From positions 28,769 through 92,768 of the forward strand of contig CAMNPM010000004.1 in NCBI GenBank assembly GCA_946548065.1: a stretch of DNA of 64,000 bases, written 5' to 3'. The translations under genes were made by a program, and so were the position numbers. The stretch is from an uncultured Prevotella sp. (GTDB lineage Bacteria; Bacteroidota; Bacteroidia; Bacteroidales; Bacteroidaceae). The notes beneath the pieces were generated by a model. That model worked only from the letters and a program-made list of their open reading frames with translations, did not search any database and was not told where the DNA came from. How positions within the stretch are numbered: the stretch's first letter is position 1; each line of letters starts with the position of its first letter. Below are positions 36,890 to 45,934 of this stretch, piece by piece.

Positions 36890-38434
36890 ATGTTTGAAGG
36901 ACAACCGAAAGGACTATTTGCGTTGGCACTGGCCAACACGGGCGAGCGCTTCGGCTACTATACCATGCTGGCCGTCTTCGCCTTGTTTCTGAGAGCTAAC
37001 TATGGATTGTCACCTGCTCTGGCGGGTACTATCTATAGTGCGTTCCTCATGTTTGTGTATTTCTTCCCACTGTTTGGCGGCATGTTGGCCGACAAGTTCG
37101 GATTCGGGCGTATGGTCACTACTGGCATCATCATCATGTTTGCCGGCTATCTGCTGCTGAGTATTCCTCTTGGCGGCGATTCCTTTGCGCTTATCGTGAT
37201 GCTGGCTGCACTGCTGCTCATAGGTTTTGGAACGGGACTCTTCAAGGGAAACCTGCAAGTGATGGTGGGCGACCTTTATAATGATGCCCAATATTCTGAC
37301 AAGCGTGATGCCGGATTCTCTATCTTCTATATGGCTATCAACATCGGTGCACTCTTTGCACCCACTGCTGCCATCAAAATCAAGGAGTATGCCGAGGTGT
37401 CACTGGGCTATTCGAGCAACGATGCCTATCACTTCTCGTTTGCGGTAGCTTGTGCTTCACTGATACTGTCGATTGCTATCTACTACCTGTTCCGTGCTAC
37501 TTTCCGTCACGTAGAAGGAAATAAGGGCAGAGTCAATGCGGCAGCAGGCAGTCAGGCAGAAAAAGCTGCCGAGCCAGAACTCTCGAAGGAAGAGACCAAG
37601 CAACGCATCGTAGCATTGTGTCTTGTCTTTGCAGTGGTCATCTTCTTCTGGATGGCATTCCATCAGAACGGATTATCGCTCACCTACTTTGCCGACGAGT
37701 TTACCGCCCAGTCAGCGCAGGGGCTGCAGGCTATGTGCTTCGATGTATGGAACCTGGTGGCGGTCATCTTCATCGTCTATGCCTTGTTCTCGTTGTTCCA
37801 GTCGAAGACGGGCAAAGGTAAGGCTATTTCTGCATTTGTCATCGCTATGGCAGTGTGCTTCCTCTGCCTACAGTATGACGCAGAGGGGACGGTGAGTGTT
37901 TCTGCTCCTATCTTCCAGCAGTTCAACCCCTTCTATGTGGTGGCACTAACACCTGTTTCGATGGCAATCTTCGGCTCCTTGGCAGCCAAGGGTAAGGAAC
38001 CTTCCGCTCCGCGAAAGATTGCCTACGGTATGATTGTCGCTGCTGTGGCTTATGCCCTGATGGCATTCGGCTCGATGGGGCTTCCCATGCCCACCACCGA
38101 GATAGGTGCTGATGGCAATCCCACTGCTGTCCACATGGCTGACGTGACACCCAATCTGCTCATCAGTGTCTATCTGGTGCTGACCTTTGGCGAGCTATTG
38201 CTGTCGCCTATGGGTATCTCGTTCGTGTCAAAGGTGGCACCTCCAAAATATAAAGGTATGATGATGGGAGGCTGGTTTGTGGCTACTGCCATCGGCAACC
38301 AGCTTGTCGTCGTGGGCGGACTGCTTTGGGGTGCCGTACCCCTGTGGCTCTGTTGGAGCGTATTCATGGCTGTATGCCTTGTTGCTGCTGTCTTCATGTT
38401 TGTCATGATGAAGCGTCTGGAGAAGGTCTGTTGA
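36890..38434 (+). CDS. POT/PTR2-family peptide MFS transporter
   Basis: 514 residues, about 14 membrane segments. Di/tripeptide importers of this proton-coupled family have an ExxERFxYY motif on helix 1; here it reads NTGERFGYY, so the first Glu is Asn while the second Glu and Arg stay. The later family motif GFSIFYMAINIGALFAP and the region GTGLFKGNLQVMVGDLY are clear. The changed first Glu may alter proton coupling. The gene follows the barrel gene after three bases. Substrate probably small peptides, not proven. Confidence 0.88.
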   Translation: MFEGQPKGLFALALANTGERFGYYTMLAVFALFLRANYGLSPALAGTIYSAFLMFVYFFPLFGGMLADKFGFGRMVTTGIIIMFAGYLLLSIPLGGDSFALIVMLAALLLIGFGTGLFKGNLQVMVGDLYNDAQYSDKRDAGFSIFYMAINIGALFAPTAAIKIKEYAEVSLGYSSNDAYHFSFAVACASLILSIAIYYLFRATFRHVEGNKGRVNAAAGSQAEKAAEPELSKEETKQRIVALCLVFAVVIFFWMAFHQNGLSLTYFADEFTAQSAQGLQAMCFDVWNLVAVIFIVYALFSLFQSKTGKGKAISAFVIAMAVCFLCLQYDAEGTVSVSAPIFQQFNPFYVVALTPVSMAIFGSLAAKGKEPSAPRKIAYGMIVAAVAYALMAFGSMGLPMPTTEIGADGNPTAVHMADVTPNLLISVYLVLTFGELLLSPMGISFVSKVAPPKYKGMMMGGWFVATAIGNQLVVVGGLLWGAVPLWLCWSVFMAVCLVAAVFMFVMMKRLEKVC

Positions 38435-38460
38435 TAATGGACTATTAAAATAATGAGAAA

Positions 38461-39432
38461 ATGAGGGATGCTATATTTCGTTTTAGCTTGACGCTGATAT
38501 GTATCTCTCATTTTCTTGCTTTCTCTTTTTCTCAATCTCTTTCGATGGTCGAACTGAATTGCGAGAACCTGTTCGACTATCGACATGACTCGCTGAAACA
38601 AGACACTGAATGGTTGCCTACATCAGTGCGTTCTTGGACTCCCGCCCGCTATTGGAGAAAACTGAATAGCATAGGACAGGTTATCCTGTCGTGCCAGCAG
38701 GAGGGGGTTCCCGACTTGGTAGCACTGGTCGAGGTGGAGAACGATAGCGTATTGTTCGACCTGACGCGCAGATCACTATTGCGCAATGCTGGTTATGAGT
38801 TTCTTATCACACAGTCGCCCGACCTTCGTGGCATTGACGTCGCGTTGCTCTACCAGTCCTTTAGCTTCCGACCGATATGCTACGATTATCTTGAGGTAGA
38901 ACCGCTGAAGGGAATGCGGCCTACACGCGACATCCTGTATGTCAAAGGCGAAATGAGGAACCTCGACACGTTGCACATTTTTGTGGTTCATGCTCCAAGC
39001 CGGTTTGGAGGTGAACGCCAGACGCGACCCTATCGACGGCAGGTGGCCGACCGGCTCATGACAGTTGTCAGAGGGCTTCCGCCAACGGCTCATATTGTTG
39101 TGGCTGGAGATTTCAACGACTATGCAGACAGCCCGGTACTTCTCTATCTGGAGCAAGAAGGATTCTGCAATGTCACCCGACAGGCAAAGGGATGGCACGG
39201 ACAGGCGCTTGGCACCTATTGTTACGAAGGGCGCTGGGAAAGTATAGACCACATTCTCGTCAGCAAGACGTTGGCAGCTTCTGTGCAGTCGGTATATGTG
39301 AATGATGCTCCATTCCTGCTGGAGGTTGATCGGCATTATGGTGGTTTCAAACCGCTGCGCACCTATAATGGCCTGCGCTATCAGCGGGGCTTCAGCGACC
39401 ACCTGCCTCTGGTGGTACACTTTGGTCTATAG
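38461..39432 (+). CDS. Exported endonuclease/exonuclease/phosphatase-family protein
   Basis: 323 residues with a signal peptide (MRDAIFRFSLTLICISHFLAFSFS). EEP-fold motifs appear in order: VELNCENLFDY, LVALVEVENDSV (metal-binding Glu), FVVHAPSRFGG, IVVAGDFNDYADSP (catalytic Asp/Asn) and the final FSDHLPLVVHF (SDH). Hydrolysis of phosphodiester bonds outside the cytoplasm is expected; DNA, nucleotides or lipids are all possible substrates. Starts 26 bases after the transporter gene, with no separate promoter seen. Confidence 0.85.
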   Translation: MRDAIFRFSLTLICISHFLAFSFSQSLSMVELNCENLFDYRHDSLKQDTEWLPTSVRSWTPARYWRKLNSIGQVILSCQQEGVPDLVALVEVENDSVLFDLTRRSLLRNAGYEFLITQSPDLRGIDVALLYQSFSFRPICYDYLEVEPLKGMRPTRDILYVKGEMRNLDTLHIFVVHAPSRFGGERQTRPYRRQVADRLMTVVRGLPPTAHIVVAGDFNDYADSPVLLYLEQEGFCNVTRQAKGWHGQALGTYCYEGRWESIDHILVSKTLAASVQSVYVNDAPFLLEVDRHYGGFKPLRTYNGLRYQRGFSDHLPLVVHFGL

Positions 39433-39502
39433 GCTTTATATATATTAATGTACGCGTGGTAATTAGTGATTGCCTGTTAATATTGCTTTTCTGGGGGGCA
39501 AA

Positions 39503-39534
39503 TTTGGATATTTCAGGAGATTTTCTTACCTTTG
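39503..39534 (+). promoter_or_regulatory. Promoter of the PafA-like phosphatase gene
   Basis: TTTG (39503-39506), 20 bases, TACCTTTG (39527-39534). The ATG at 39540 follows after five bases, predicting a leaderless or nearly leaderless mRNA. Confidence 0.8.
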
Positions 39535-39539
39535 CAAAC

Positions 39540-41063
39540 ATGAAGAATAGTAATCTGACAAAACGTTTTTTTTTAGTGTGTTTACTGGTGGCTAGTCTGA
39601 CAGTGCAGCTGCAGGCTCAGCCGAGTTTCAACAGTCGTCCCAAGCTGGTCGTTGGCATCGTGGTCGACCAAATGCGATGGGACTATCTGTCGCGCTATTA
39701 CGACCGCTTCGGGGGGGATGGGTTCCGTAGGCTGATAGACCAAGGCTTCTCGTTCAACAACTGCTTGATTAATTATGTTCCGACAGTGACGGCAATCGGA
39801 CATACGAGTGTCTATACGGGTAGCACACCAGCGTTTCATGGCATTTGCGGTAACAACTTCAGCATCGACGGACGAGCAGTCTATTGCTGCGATGATGCGA
39901 GTGTGATGCCTGTGGGTAGTGACAACAAGAAAGACGGTCAGATGTCTCCTGTCAACCTGTTGACCACCACCATCGGTGACCAGCTGCGACTGCACACTGA
40001 CTTCCGTGCTAAGGTCATTGGGGTGTCGTATAAGGACCGTGCGGCAATCCTGCCTGCAGGACACTCGGCTAATGGTGCCTATTGGCTGGACCGGAAAAAT
40101 CGCTGTTTCATTACCAGTACCTATTATATGACTGAACTGCCTGAGTGGGCAAAGGTGTTTAATCACGATTTGAAGAACAACGAGGAGTTCAAGCGTTTGG
40201 GGCAGGATATCGGTTTGTCGCCTGAAGCAGGACATATCACTGTCGATATGGCCATTGCTGCCTTACGGGGTGAGAAGCTGGGGCAGGGTAGTGAGACCGA
40301 CATGTTGTGTGTGAGCTTTTCTCAGACCGATGTTATCGGTCATAAGTGGAGCACACGCGGGGAACATACCGACGAGGCTTATATGGGCGTAGACCGCGAT
40401 TTGGCTAAGCTCTTTCAGGTTCTCGACGAGAAGGTGGGCAAAGGTCAGTATCTGGTATTTCTTACTGCCGATCATGGAGCAGCCCACAATAGCCAGTTTA
40501 TGGTAGACAATCGGCTGCATGGTGGTCAATGGCTGTCGCGTGAGGTACGTGCTGACTTGGAGAAGTATATTGCTGATAAATTGGGCAACCGGCAGCCTGT
40601 GGTAGAGGCCATCCGCGACTACCGCTTTTACCTCGACCATGCCGCCATCGCCCAGCAGGGCCTCGACCTGCAACGAGTGAAAGACCTGGCCATCGAATTC
40701 TTGCGCAAGAGTCCATACCTGTCGTTCGTTGTAGACTTCGAGAAGGCAGCCTATGCACCGATTCCTCCCGTTTTGCGTGAACGTATCTTGATGGGATATC
40801 ATTATCGCCGCTCAGGTGACATCATCGTTGTGGTGGAACCTGGGTTCTATGAGTTTGGCCCTTGGTCGTCGCCAGTGGGAACCACTCATGGAGAATGGAA
40901 TCCCTACGATGCTCACATACCTCTGCTGTTTTATGGGTGGCAGGTTCCGCATGGACAATCGGAAGCTGAAGTATACATCACAGATATAGCACCTACGGTC
41001 TGTTCGTTGTTACATATTCAACAACCTAATGCTTGTGTAGGGCGCGCTCTGAAATTTAATTGA
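39540..41063 (+). CDS. PafA-like alkaline phosphatase superfamily enzyme
   Basis: 507 residues from MKNSNLTKRFFLVCLLVASLTVQLQAQ (signal peptide) at 39540; the track start at 39456 lies upstream of the promoter. Alkaline phosphatase superfamily features: LVVGIVVDQMRWDYL (metal-binding Asp), the stretch VPTVTAIGHTSVYTG where PafA has its nucleophilic Thr, FSQTDVIGHKWS, LTADHGAAHN and the late THGEWNPYDAHIPLLFYG. PafA is the phosphate-irrepressible periplasmic phosphomonoesterase of Bacteroidetes. Free phosphate release from organic phosphates in the periplasm is likely. Confidence 0.85.
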   Translation: MKNSNLTKRFFLVCLLVASLTVQLQAQPSFNSRPKLVVGIVVDQMRWDYLSRYYDRFGGDGFRRLIDQGFSFNNCLINYVPTVTAIGHTSVYTGSTPAFHGICGNNFSIDGRAVYCCDDASVMPVGSDNKKDGQMSPVNLLTTTIGDQLRLHTDFRAKVIGVSYKDRAAILPAGHSANGAYWLDRKNRCFITSTYYMTELPEWAKVFNHDLKNNEEFKRLGQDIGLSPEAGHITVDMAIAALRGEKLGQGSETDMLCVSFSQTDVIGHKWSTRGEHTDEAYMGVDRDLAKLFQVLDEKVGKGQYLVFLTADHGAAHNSQFMVDNRLHGGQWLSREVRADLEKYIADKLGNRQPVVEAIRDYRFYLDHAAIAQQGLDLQRVKDLAIEFLRKSPYLSFVVDFEKAAYAPIPPVLRERILMGYHYRRSGDIIVVVEPGFYEFGPWSSPVGTTHGEWNPYDAHIPLLFYGWQVPHGQSEAEVYITDIAPTVCSLLHIQQPNACVGRALKFN

Positions 41064-41117
41064 GACTTGGCGAAACAATTTCTACAATAAAGTGCTGATA
41101 TTATGAGATTTATTCTG

Positions 41118-41125
41118 TACCTTTG
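41118..41125 (+). promoter_or_regulatory. Promoter -7 element of the small XRE regulator
   Basis: TACCTTTG, 43 bases before the ATG. No clear upstream TTTG. Confidence 0.5.
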
Positions 41126-41168
41126 CAGCCGAATAATACAGAAATAGCTAAATTTAAGCGCTGAAGGT

Positions 41169-41381
41169 ATGAACATAGGTAAGCACATTGAAGAAGTTTT
41201 GAGAAAGCAGGGCAGATCTGCGCAGTGGCTGGCTTCAGAAATTCCCTGCGAGCGAACGAATGTCTACAACATCTTTAAAAGAAAGAGTCTGGACGTGCGT
41301 CTGCTGATGAGAATCAGTATTATTCTGGAATACGATTTCTTTGCGGAACTATCGCAGGAAGCGTTTCCCAAGACTAAATGA
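41169..41381 (+). CDS. Small XRE-like helix-turn-helix protein
   Basis: 70 residues and almost only a helix-turn-helix domain: MNIGKHIEEVLRKQGRSAQW, then LASEIPCERTNVYNIFKRKSLDVRLLMRI as the HTH core and a short acidic end. Small proteins of this shape are common in Bacteroidetes. It has its own promoter box and a strong terminator, so it is a single-gene unit just upstream of the nuo operon. Target unknown; regulation of nuo is possible only by position. Confidence 0.82.
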   Translation: MNIGKHIEEVLRKQGRSAQWLASEIPCERTNVYNIFKRKSLDVRLLMRISIILEYDFFAELSQEAFPKTK

Positions 41382-41386
41382 TACAG

Positions 41387-41419
41387 GCCGTTACCTTTGA
41401 GGTAACGGCTTTTATTTTC
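41387..41419 (+). terminator. Intrinsic terminator after the XRE gene
   Basis: Nine-bp perfect stem GCCGTTACC / GGTAACGGC with loop TTTGA, followed by TTTTATTTTC. Confidence 0.92.
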
Positions 41420-41483
41420 TTTATTTTTCCAGTTTTTATTCAAATTATTCTTCCTATATTCTTCATTATTCATTTTTTATTTG

Positions 41484-41491
41484 TAACTTTG
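41484..41491 (+). promoter_or_regulatory. Promoter -7 element of the nuo operon
   Basis: TAACTTTG about 41 bases before the nuoA ATG. The -33 region is AT-rich without an exact TTTG. Confidence 0.55.
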
Positions 41492-41532
41492 CATCCGCTT
41501 AAGCGAGTACAATATTATAATATTATATTTTT

Positions 41533-41883
41533 ATGAACTTTACTTTGTTAATTACCGTCTTGTTGACGGCTGTAACATTGGTGGCAGGAGCTTACGTTGT
41601 TGCTAAGCTCATAGGACCCCGTTCTTATAACAAAGTGAAAGGCGAACCCTACGAGTGTGGTATTCCCACTCACGGCTCGTCTTGGCTTCCTGTAAGCGTG
41701 GGATTCTATCTGTTTGCTATCTTGTTCCTGATGTTCGACGTGGAGACAGTTTTTCTGTACCCGTGGGCAGTAGTTGTAAAGGAATTCGGTGCTGCCGCAT
41801 TGATGAGCATCGGATTCTTTTTGGTTGTTCTGGTGCTGGGCTTGGCTTATGCCTGGCGGAAAGGAGACTTGGAATGGAAGTAA
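41533..41883 (+). CDS. nuoA: Complex I subunit A
   Basis: 116 residues with three membrane helices. It belongs to the membrane arm next to the quinone site. Conserved loop KGEPYECGIPTHGSSWLPVSVGFYLFAILFLMFDVETVFLYPW, of which EPYECGI and FDVETVF are diagnostic. First gene of the nuo operon; nuoB begins ten bases before its end. Confidence 0.96.
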   Translation: MNFTLLITVLLTAVTLVAGAYVVAKLIGPRSYNKVKGEPYECGIPTHGSSWLPVSVGFYLFAILFLMFDVETVFLYPWAVVVKEFGAAALMSIGFFLVVLVLGLAYAWRKGDLEWK

Positions 41884-42608
41884 GAAAACCGCACATCAAG
41901 AGTATTCCCTACGAGGAGTGGAATGACAACACCTCGCTGGAGAAGATTATTGACGAGCTCCATGAGGGCGGAGTCAATGTGGTGACTGGTTCGCTTGACC
42001 AGCTGATTAACTGGGGCCGTTCCAACTCGCTGTGGTCGCTTACCTTTGCTACTTCGTGCTGTGGCATCGAGTTTATGGCTTGCGGCTGCTCCCGTTACGA
42101 CTTTGCACGTTTCGGTTTCGAGGTGACGCGAAACTCACCTCGCCAGGCCGACTTGATTATGTGTGCAGGAACCATAACTCACAAAATGGCACCTGCATTG
42201 AAGCGTTTGTACGATGAGATGGCTGAGCCTAAATACGTGATTGCTGTTGGTGGATGTGCCATCAGCGGTGGACCGTTCAAGTCGAGCTATCATGTGGTGA
42301 AGGGTATCGAGGAGATTGTACCGGTAGATGTGTTCATTCCCGGCTGTCCTCCACGCCCAGAGGCTATCATGTATGGCATGATGCAGTTGCAGCGTAAGGT
42401 GAAGATTGAGAAATTCTTCGGTGGTGTCAACCATAAGCAGACAGCAGCAGAGAAAGAGTTGGGCGTGTCGAATGAAGAGCTGATCTTCCGCAATAAGTTG
42501 GGCGACCACCGCCGCGAGCCTATTGTGGTGACCGATGTCCCCAAGGAGTTTACGGACGAACTGAAGAATTCAAGTGTTGAAGAATTGAAGAAGGAGGACA
42601 AGGCATGA
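41874..42608 (+). CDS. nuoB: Complex I subunit B
   Basis: 244 residues from MEVRKPHIKS; the ORF-track start at 41655 lies inside nuoA. It binds cluster N2, the electron donor to quinone: the tandem Cys in TSCCGIEFMA, the Cys in IMCAGTIT and the Cys in IPGCPPRPEA are present. It has an extra charged C-terminal tail of about 60 residues (KQTAAEKELGVSNEELIFR onward). It overlaps nuoA by ten bases and nuoCD by four. Confidence 0.96.
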   Translation: MEVRKPHIKSIPYEEWNDNTSLEKIIDELHEGGVNVVTGSLDQLINWGRSNSLWSLTFATSCCGIEFMACGCSRYDFARFGFEVTRNSPRQADLIMCAGTITHKMAPALKRLYDEMAEPKYVIAVGGCAISGGPFKSSYHVVKGIEEIVPVDVFIPGCPPRPEAIMYGMMQLQRKVKIEKFFGGVNHKQTAAEKELGVSNEELIFRNKLGDHRREPIVVTDVPKEFTDELKNSSVEELKKEDKA

Positions 42609-44218
42609 AACTGGAATTCTTATCATTCGATTTTGACAAGTTCGCTCAGCAGATGCAGAACTTGAAAAGCCAGAAGGGTTTCGACTATCTGGTGACCATC
42701 GTGGGTGAAGACTTCGGATCCGAAGAGGGTCTGGGGTGTATCTATATCCTGGAGAATAGCCAGACCCATGAGCGTTGCTCGGTGAAGCAGCTGGCCAAGA
42801 CACAGGTTTGCGGCGACGGCATCGCTTCCAATGGTGCCGGTGAGACCGACGGACAGCTTATCCCCTATATCCCCACCGTATCGCATATATGGCGTGTTGC
42901 CGACTTGTTGGAGCGTGAGGTATATGACTTCTTTGGCATTGTGTTCTTGGGACATCCCGACATGCGTCGTCTGTTCCTGAGAAGCGATTTCAAGGGCTAT
43001 CCCTTCAGGAAGGACTGGAAATTCAACGATGAGTATACCCTTGAAGACGATGTAGAACCCGACTATGGTCTGGAGTATTTCCTCGACAAGGACGGCAATC
43101 TGCAGTCTAAGCAGAACAAGCTGTTCACGGCCGACGACTATGTCATCAACATCGGTCCGCAGCACCCCTCTACTCATGGAGTGCTCCGTCTGCAGACAGT
43201 GCTCGACGGTGAGACTGTGAAGCGTGTCTACCCGCATCTGGGCTATATCCATCGCGGTATCGAGAAGATGTGCGAGTCGATGACTTATCCCCAGACACTG
43301 GCACTGACCGACCGTCTGAACTATCTCTCCGCCATGATGCACCGCCATGCATTGGTAGGTGTCATAGAAGAGGGTATGGGTGTGGAACTGACCGACCGCA
43401 TCAAGTATATCCGCACCATCATGGACGAGTTGCAGCGAATCGACTCCCACCTGTTGTATGTGGGTTGCTGCGCTCAGGATATGGGTGCTTTGACAGCCTT
43501 CCTCTACTCCATGCGCGACCGTGAGCATGTGCTCAACTGCATGGAGGAGACCACGGGTGGCCGTCTGATTCAGAACTACTACCGCATCGGTGGCTTGCAG
43601 GATGATATCGATCCTAACTTCGTGAAGAACGTGAAGGACTTGGTGAAGTATCTGAAGCCTATGATTCAGGAGTATGTCGATGTGTTTGGCGACAACGTGA
43701 TTACTCACAACCGTTTCGAGAAGGTGGGACCGATGTCGCTCGACGATTGCATCTCGTATGCTGTTACAGGTCCTGCCGGTCGTGCTTCTGGTTGGAAGAA
43801 TGACGTGCGCAAGAATCATCCTTATGATATGTATGACAAGGTAGAGTGGGAGCAGGTTACGATGAACGGTTGCGATACGATGGACCGTTATACTTGCCAT
43901 ATCACTGAGATGTATCAGAGCCTGCATATCATAGAGCAGCTGATAGACAACATTCCCGAGGGCGACTTCTATGTGAAGCAGAAGCCCATCATCAAGGTTC
44001 CTGAGGGACAGTGGTACTTCTCTGTCGAAGGTGCCAGCGGTGAGTTCGGTGTCTATCTCGACTCGCGTGGAGACAAGTCACCCTATCGCTTGAAGATGCG
44101 TCCCATGGGTCTCTCGCTCACCGGAGCACTTGATCCCATGTTGCGCGGACAGAAGATTGCCGACCTCGTTGCTACCGGTGCTGCTATCGACTTTGTGATT
44201 CCTGATATCGACAGATAA
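42605..44218 (+). CDS. nuoC: Complex I fused subunit C/D
   Basis: 537 residues joining NuoC (about 1-150, ending with RRLFLRSDFKGYPFRKDW) to NuoD (about 180-537, starting VINIGPQHPSTHGVLRLQ). The NuoD part has YIHRGIEKMCE and ends DPMLRGQKIADLVATGAAIDFVIPDIDR, near the quinone pocket. The C-D fusion is known from enterobacteria and many Bacteroidetes. Overlap with nuoB by four bases suggests coupled translation. Confidence 0.95.
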   Translation: MKLEFLSFDFDKFAQQMQNLKSQKGFDYLVTIVGEDFGSEEGLGCIYILENSQTHERCSVKQLAKTQVCGDGIASNGAGETDGQLIPYIPTVSHIWRVADLLEREVYDFFGIVFLGHPDMRRLFLRSDFKGYPFRKDWKFNDEYTLEDDVEPDYGLEYFLDKDGNLQSKQNKLFTADDYVINIGPQHPSTHGVLRLQTVLDGETVKRVYPHLGYIHRGIEKMCESMTYPQTLALTDRLNYLSAMMHRHALVGVIEEGMGVELTDRIKYIRTIMDELQRIDSHLLYVGCCAQDMGALTAFLYSMRDREHVLNCMEETTGGRLIQNYYRIGGLQDDIDPNFVKNVKDLVKYLKPMIQEYVDVFGDNVITHNRFEKVGPMSLDDCISYAVTGPAGRASGWKNDVRKNHPYDMYDKVEWEQVTMNGCDTMDRYTCHITEMYQSLHIIEQLIDNIPEGDFYVKQKPIIKVPEGQWYFSVEGASGEFGVYLDSRGDKSPYRLKMRPMGLSLTGALDPMLRGQKIADLVATGAAIDFVIPDIDR

Positions 44219-44250
44219 TTAAGAGTTAAGAATAAAGAATTATAGAATAT
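44219..44250 (+). repeat. Degenerate 7-bp TTAAGAA-type spacer before nuoH
   Basis: The nuoCD-nuoH spacer reads as units TTAAGAG, TTAAGAA, TAAAGAA and TTATAGAA up to the ATG. The spacer before the aldo/keto reductase gene (8238-8262, minus) is built in the same way. Confidence 0.55.
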
Positions 44251-45339
44251 ATGTTCGACTTTTCTATCATAACACGATGGTTCGACGCTCTCCTGAGAGA
44301 CACATTGGGTCTGGGAGATTTTCTGTCGATATTGATTGAGTGCGTGCTGGTAGGCGTTGCCATCCTTGTGGGATATGCGCTGATAGCCATCGTACTGATA
44401 TTTATGGAGCGTAAGGTGTGTGCCTATTTCCAGTGTCGCTTAGGCCCGATGCGTGTAGGCCCCTGGGGCTTGCTGCAGGTGTTTGCCGATGTGCTGAAGA
44501 TGCTCATCAAGGAGATTTTCTTCGTCGACCGTGCCGACAAGTTGCTCTATGCCGTTGCTCCGCTGCTGGTGATTGTTGGCTCTGTGGGGGCTTTCTCGTT
44601 CTTGCCTTGGAACAACGGAGCCACTGTGCTCGACTTCAATGTAGGCGTGTTCCTGCTTACCGCCATCTCATCGATAGGCGTGGTAGGCATCTTCCTCGCC
44701 GGATGGGGCTCTAACAACAAGTACTCGGTAGTCTCAGCCATGCGTGGTGCCGTGCAGATGATATCCTACGAGATGTCGCTCTGTCTTTGTCTCATCACGG
44801 CTGTCATCTTGACGGGTACCATGCAGATGAGTGGCATCGTTGAGGCTCAGACTGGTCCTTGGAAGTGGCTTATCTTCCAGGGACATGTGCCTGCCATCAT
44901 CGCCTTCCTCGTCTTCCTCGTGGCTGGTAATGCTGAGGCCAACCGTGGCCCGTTCGATATGGCAGAGGCAGAGAGCGAGCTCACGGCCGGTCATCATACT
45001 GAGTATTCGGGTATGGGCTTCGGATTCTTCTATCTGGCTGAGTTCCTCAACCTCTTTATCATTGCAGGCATTGCTGCTACCGTGTTCCTCGGTGGCTGGG
45101 CACCCGTCAACATCGGTGTCGCTGCTTTCGATCAGGTGATGAACTATATCCCGGGCATCGTCTGGTTCATGGGTAAGGCCTTTGCGCTGGTGTGGATTCT
45201 GATGTGGATCAAATGGACATTCCCCCGTCTGCGTATCGACCAGATTCTGAAGCTGGAATGGAAGTATCTCATGCCGCTGGGACTCATCAACCTGGTGCTG
45301 ATGACTATTGTAGTGGCTTTAGGCTTATATATTAAATAA
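44251..45339 (+). CDS. nuoH: Complex I subunit H
   Basis: 362 residues and eight or nine membrane helices, forming the quinone-access tunnel with NuoB and NuoD. Diagnostic loops: ERKVCAYFQCRLGPMRVGPWGLLQ, NRGPFDMAEAESELTAGHHTEYSGMGF and the late WIKWTFPRLRIDQ. It starts after a short AT-rich 7-bp-unit spacer. Confidence 0.96.
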   Translation: MFDFSIITRWFDALLRDTLGLGDFLSILIECVLVGVAILVGYALIAIVLIFMERKVCAYFQCRLGPMRVGPWGLLQVFADVLKMLIKEIFFVDRADKLLYAVAPLLVIVGSVGAFSFLPWNNGATVLDFNVGVFLLTAISSIGVVGIFLAGWGSNNKYSVVSAMRGAVQMISYEMSLCLCLITAVILTGTMQMSGIVEAQTGPWKWLIFQGHVPAIIAFLVFLVAGNAEANRGPFDMAEAESELTAGHHTEYSGMGFGFFYLAEFLNLFIIAGIAATVFLGGWAPVNIGVAAFDQVMNYIPGIVWFMGKAFALVWILMWIKWTFPRLRIDQILKLEWKYLMPLGLINLVLMTIVVALGLYIK

Positions 45340-45340
45340 G

Positions 45341-45382
45341 TAAACTAGAAATGCTAGCGATACTAGTTAAACTAGAAAAACA
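45341..45382 (+). repeat. 9-bp CTAG array as the nuoH-nuoI spacer
   Basis: Units AAACTAGAA, ATGCTAGCG, ATACTAGTT, AAACTAGAA then AAAC directly before the nuoI ATG. Period 9, core CTAG, as in the polyferredoxin linker array. Confidence 0.85.
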
Positions 45383-45928
45383 ATGGAAGAAAATAAAACA
45401 TATTTCGGAGAAATAGGACACGGCTTGAAGACGCTGGCTACGGGCATGAAGGTGACCTGGAAGGAATACTTCAAGGACTTCTTCACCAACAAGTCTACCG
45501 AGCAGTATCCTGAAAACCGCAAGACGACGCTGCATGTTTCCAGCCGCCACCGTGGACGCTTGGTGTTCAAACGCAACGAGGATGGTTCATATAAGTGTAC
45601 GGCTTGTACATTGTGTGAGAAATCTTGCCCCAACGGCACCATCAAGATTGTGAGCCACATGGCAGAAGATCCTGAGACGGGCAAGAAGAAAAAGGTGCTG
45701 GATGATTATCTGTACGACCTGGGCGACTGTATGTTCTGTCAACTCTGTACCAACGCCTGCAACTTCGATGCTATCGAGTTTACCAACGATTTCGAGAACG
45801 CGGTTTTCGATCGCAGCAAGCTGGTACTCCATCTGGACAAGGAAGTGTACAAAGGTGGTTCGCTGCCCCATCTGATTGATGGCGGAGCTCCGCTGACAGT
45901 CGGTAAGTTTAACACTAAAACGAAGTAA
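45383..45928 (+). CDS. nuoI: Complex I subunit I
   Basis: 181-residue ferredoxin-type subunit carrying two [4Fe-4S] clusters (N6a/N6b) that pass electrons to NuoB. Motifs: CTACTLCEKSCP and CMFCQLCTNACN; the usual Pro after the last Cys is Asn. With NuoE, F and G absent, it is the likely entry point for electrons. It begins directly after the CTAG spacer; nuoJ follows after six bases. Confidence 0.95.
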   Translation: MEENKTYFGEIGHGLKTLATGMKVTWKEYFKDFFTNKSTEQYPENRKTTLHVSSRHRGRLVFKRNEDGSYKCTACTLCEKSCPNGTIKIVSHMAEDPETGKKKKVLDDYLYDLGDCMFCQLCTNACNFDAIEFTNDFENAVFDRSKLVLHLDKEVYKGGSLPHLIDGGAPLTVGKFNTKTK

Positions 45929-45934
45929 AAGACT

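Noticed and set aside
41655-41873. Extended nuoB start upstream, inside nuoA
   Set aside because: The extra residues are a frame-shifted nuoA reading; MEVRKPHIKS at 41874 fits the family.
42623-43927. 434-codon antisense ORF over nuoCD
   Set aside because: Shadow of a clear complex I gene; composition (His/Val/Leu-rich) is typical of reverse-complement reading.
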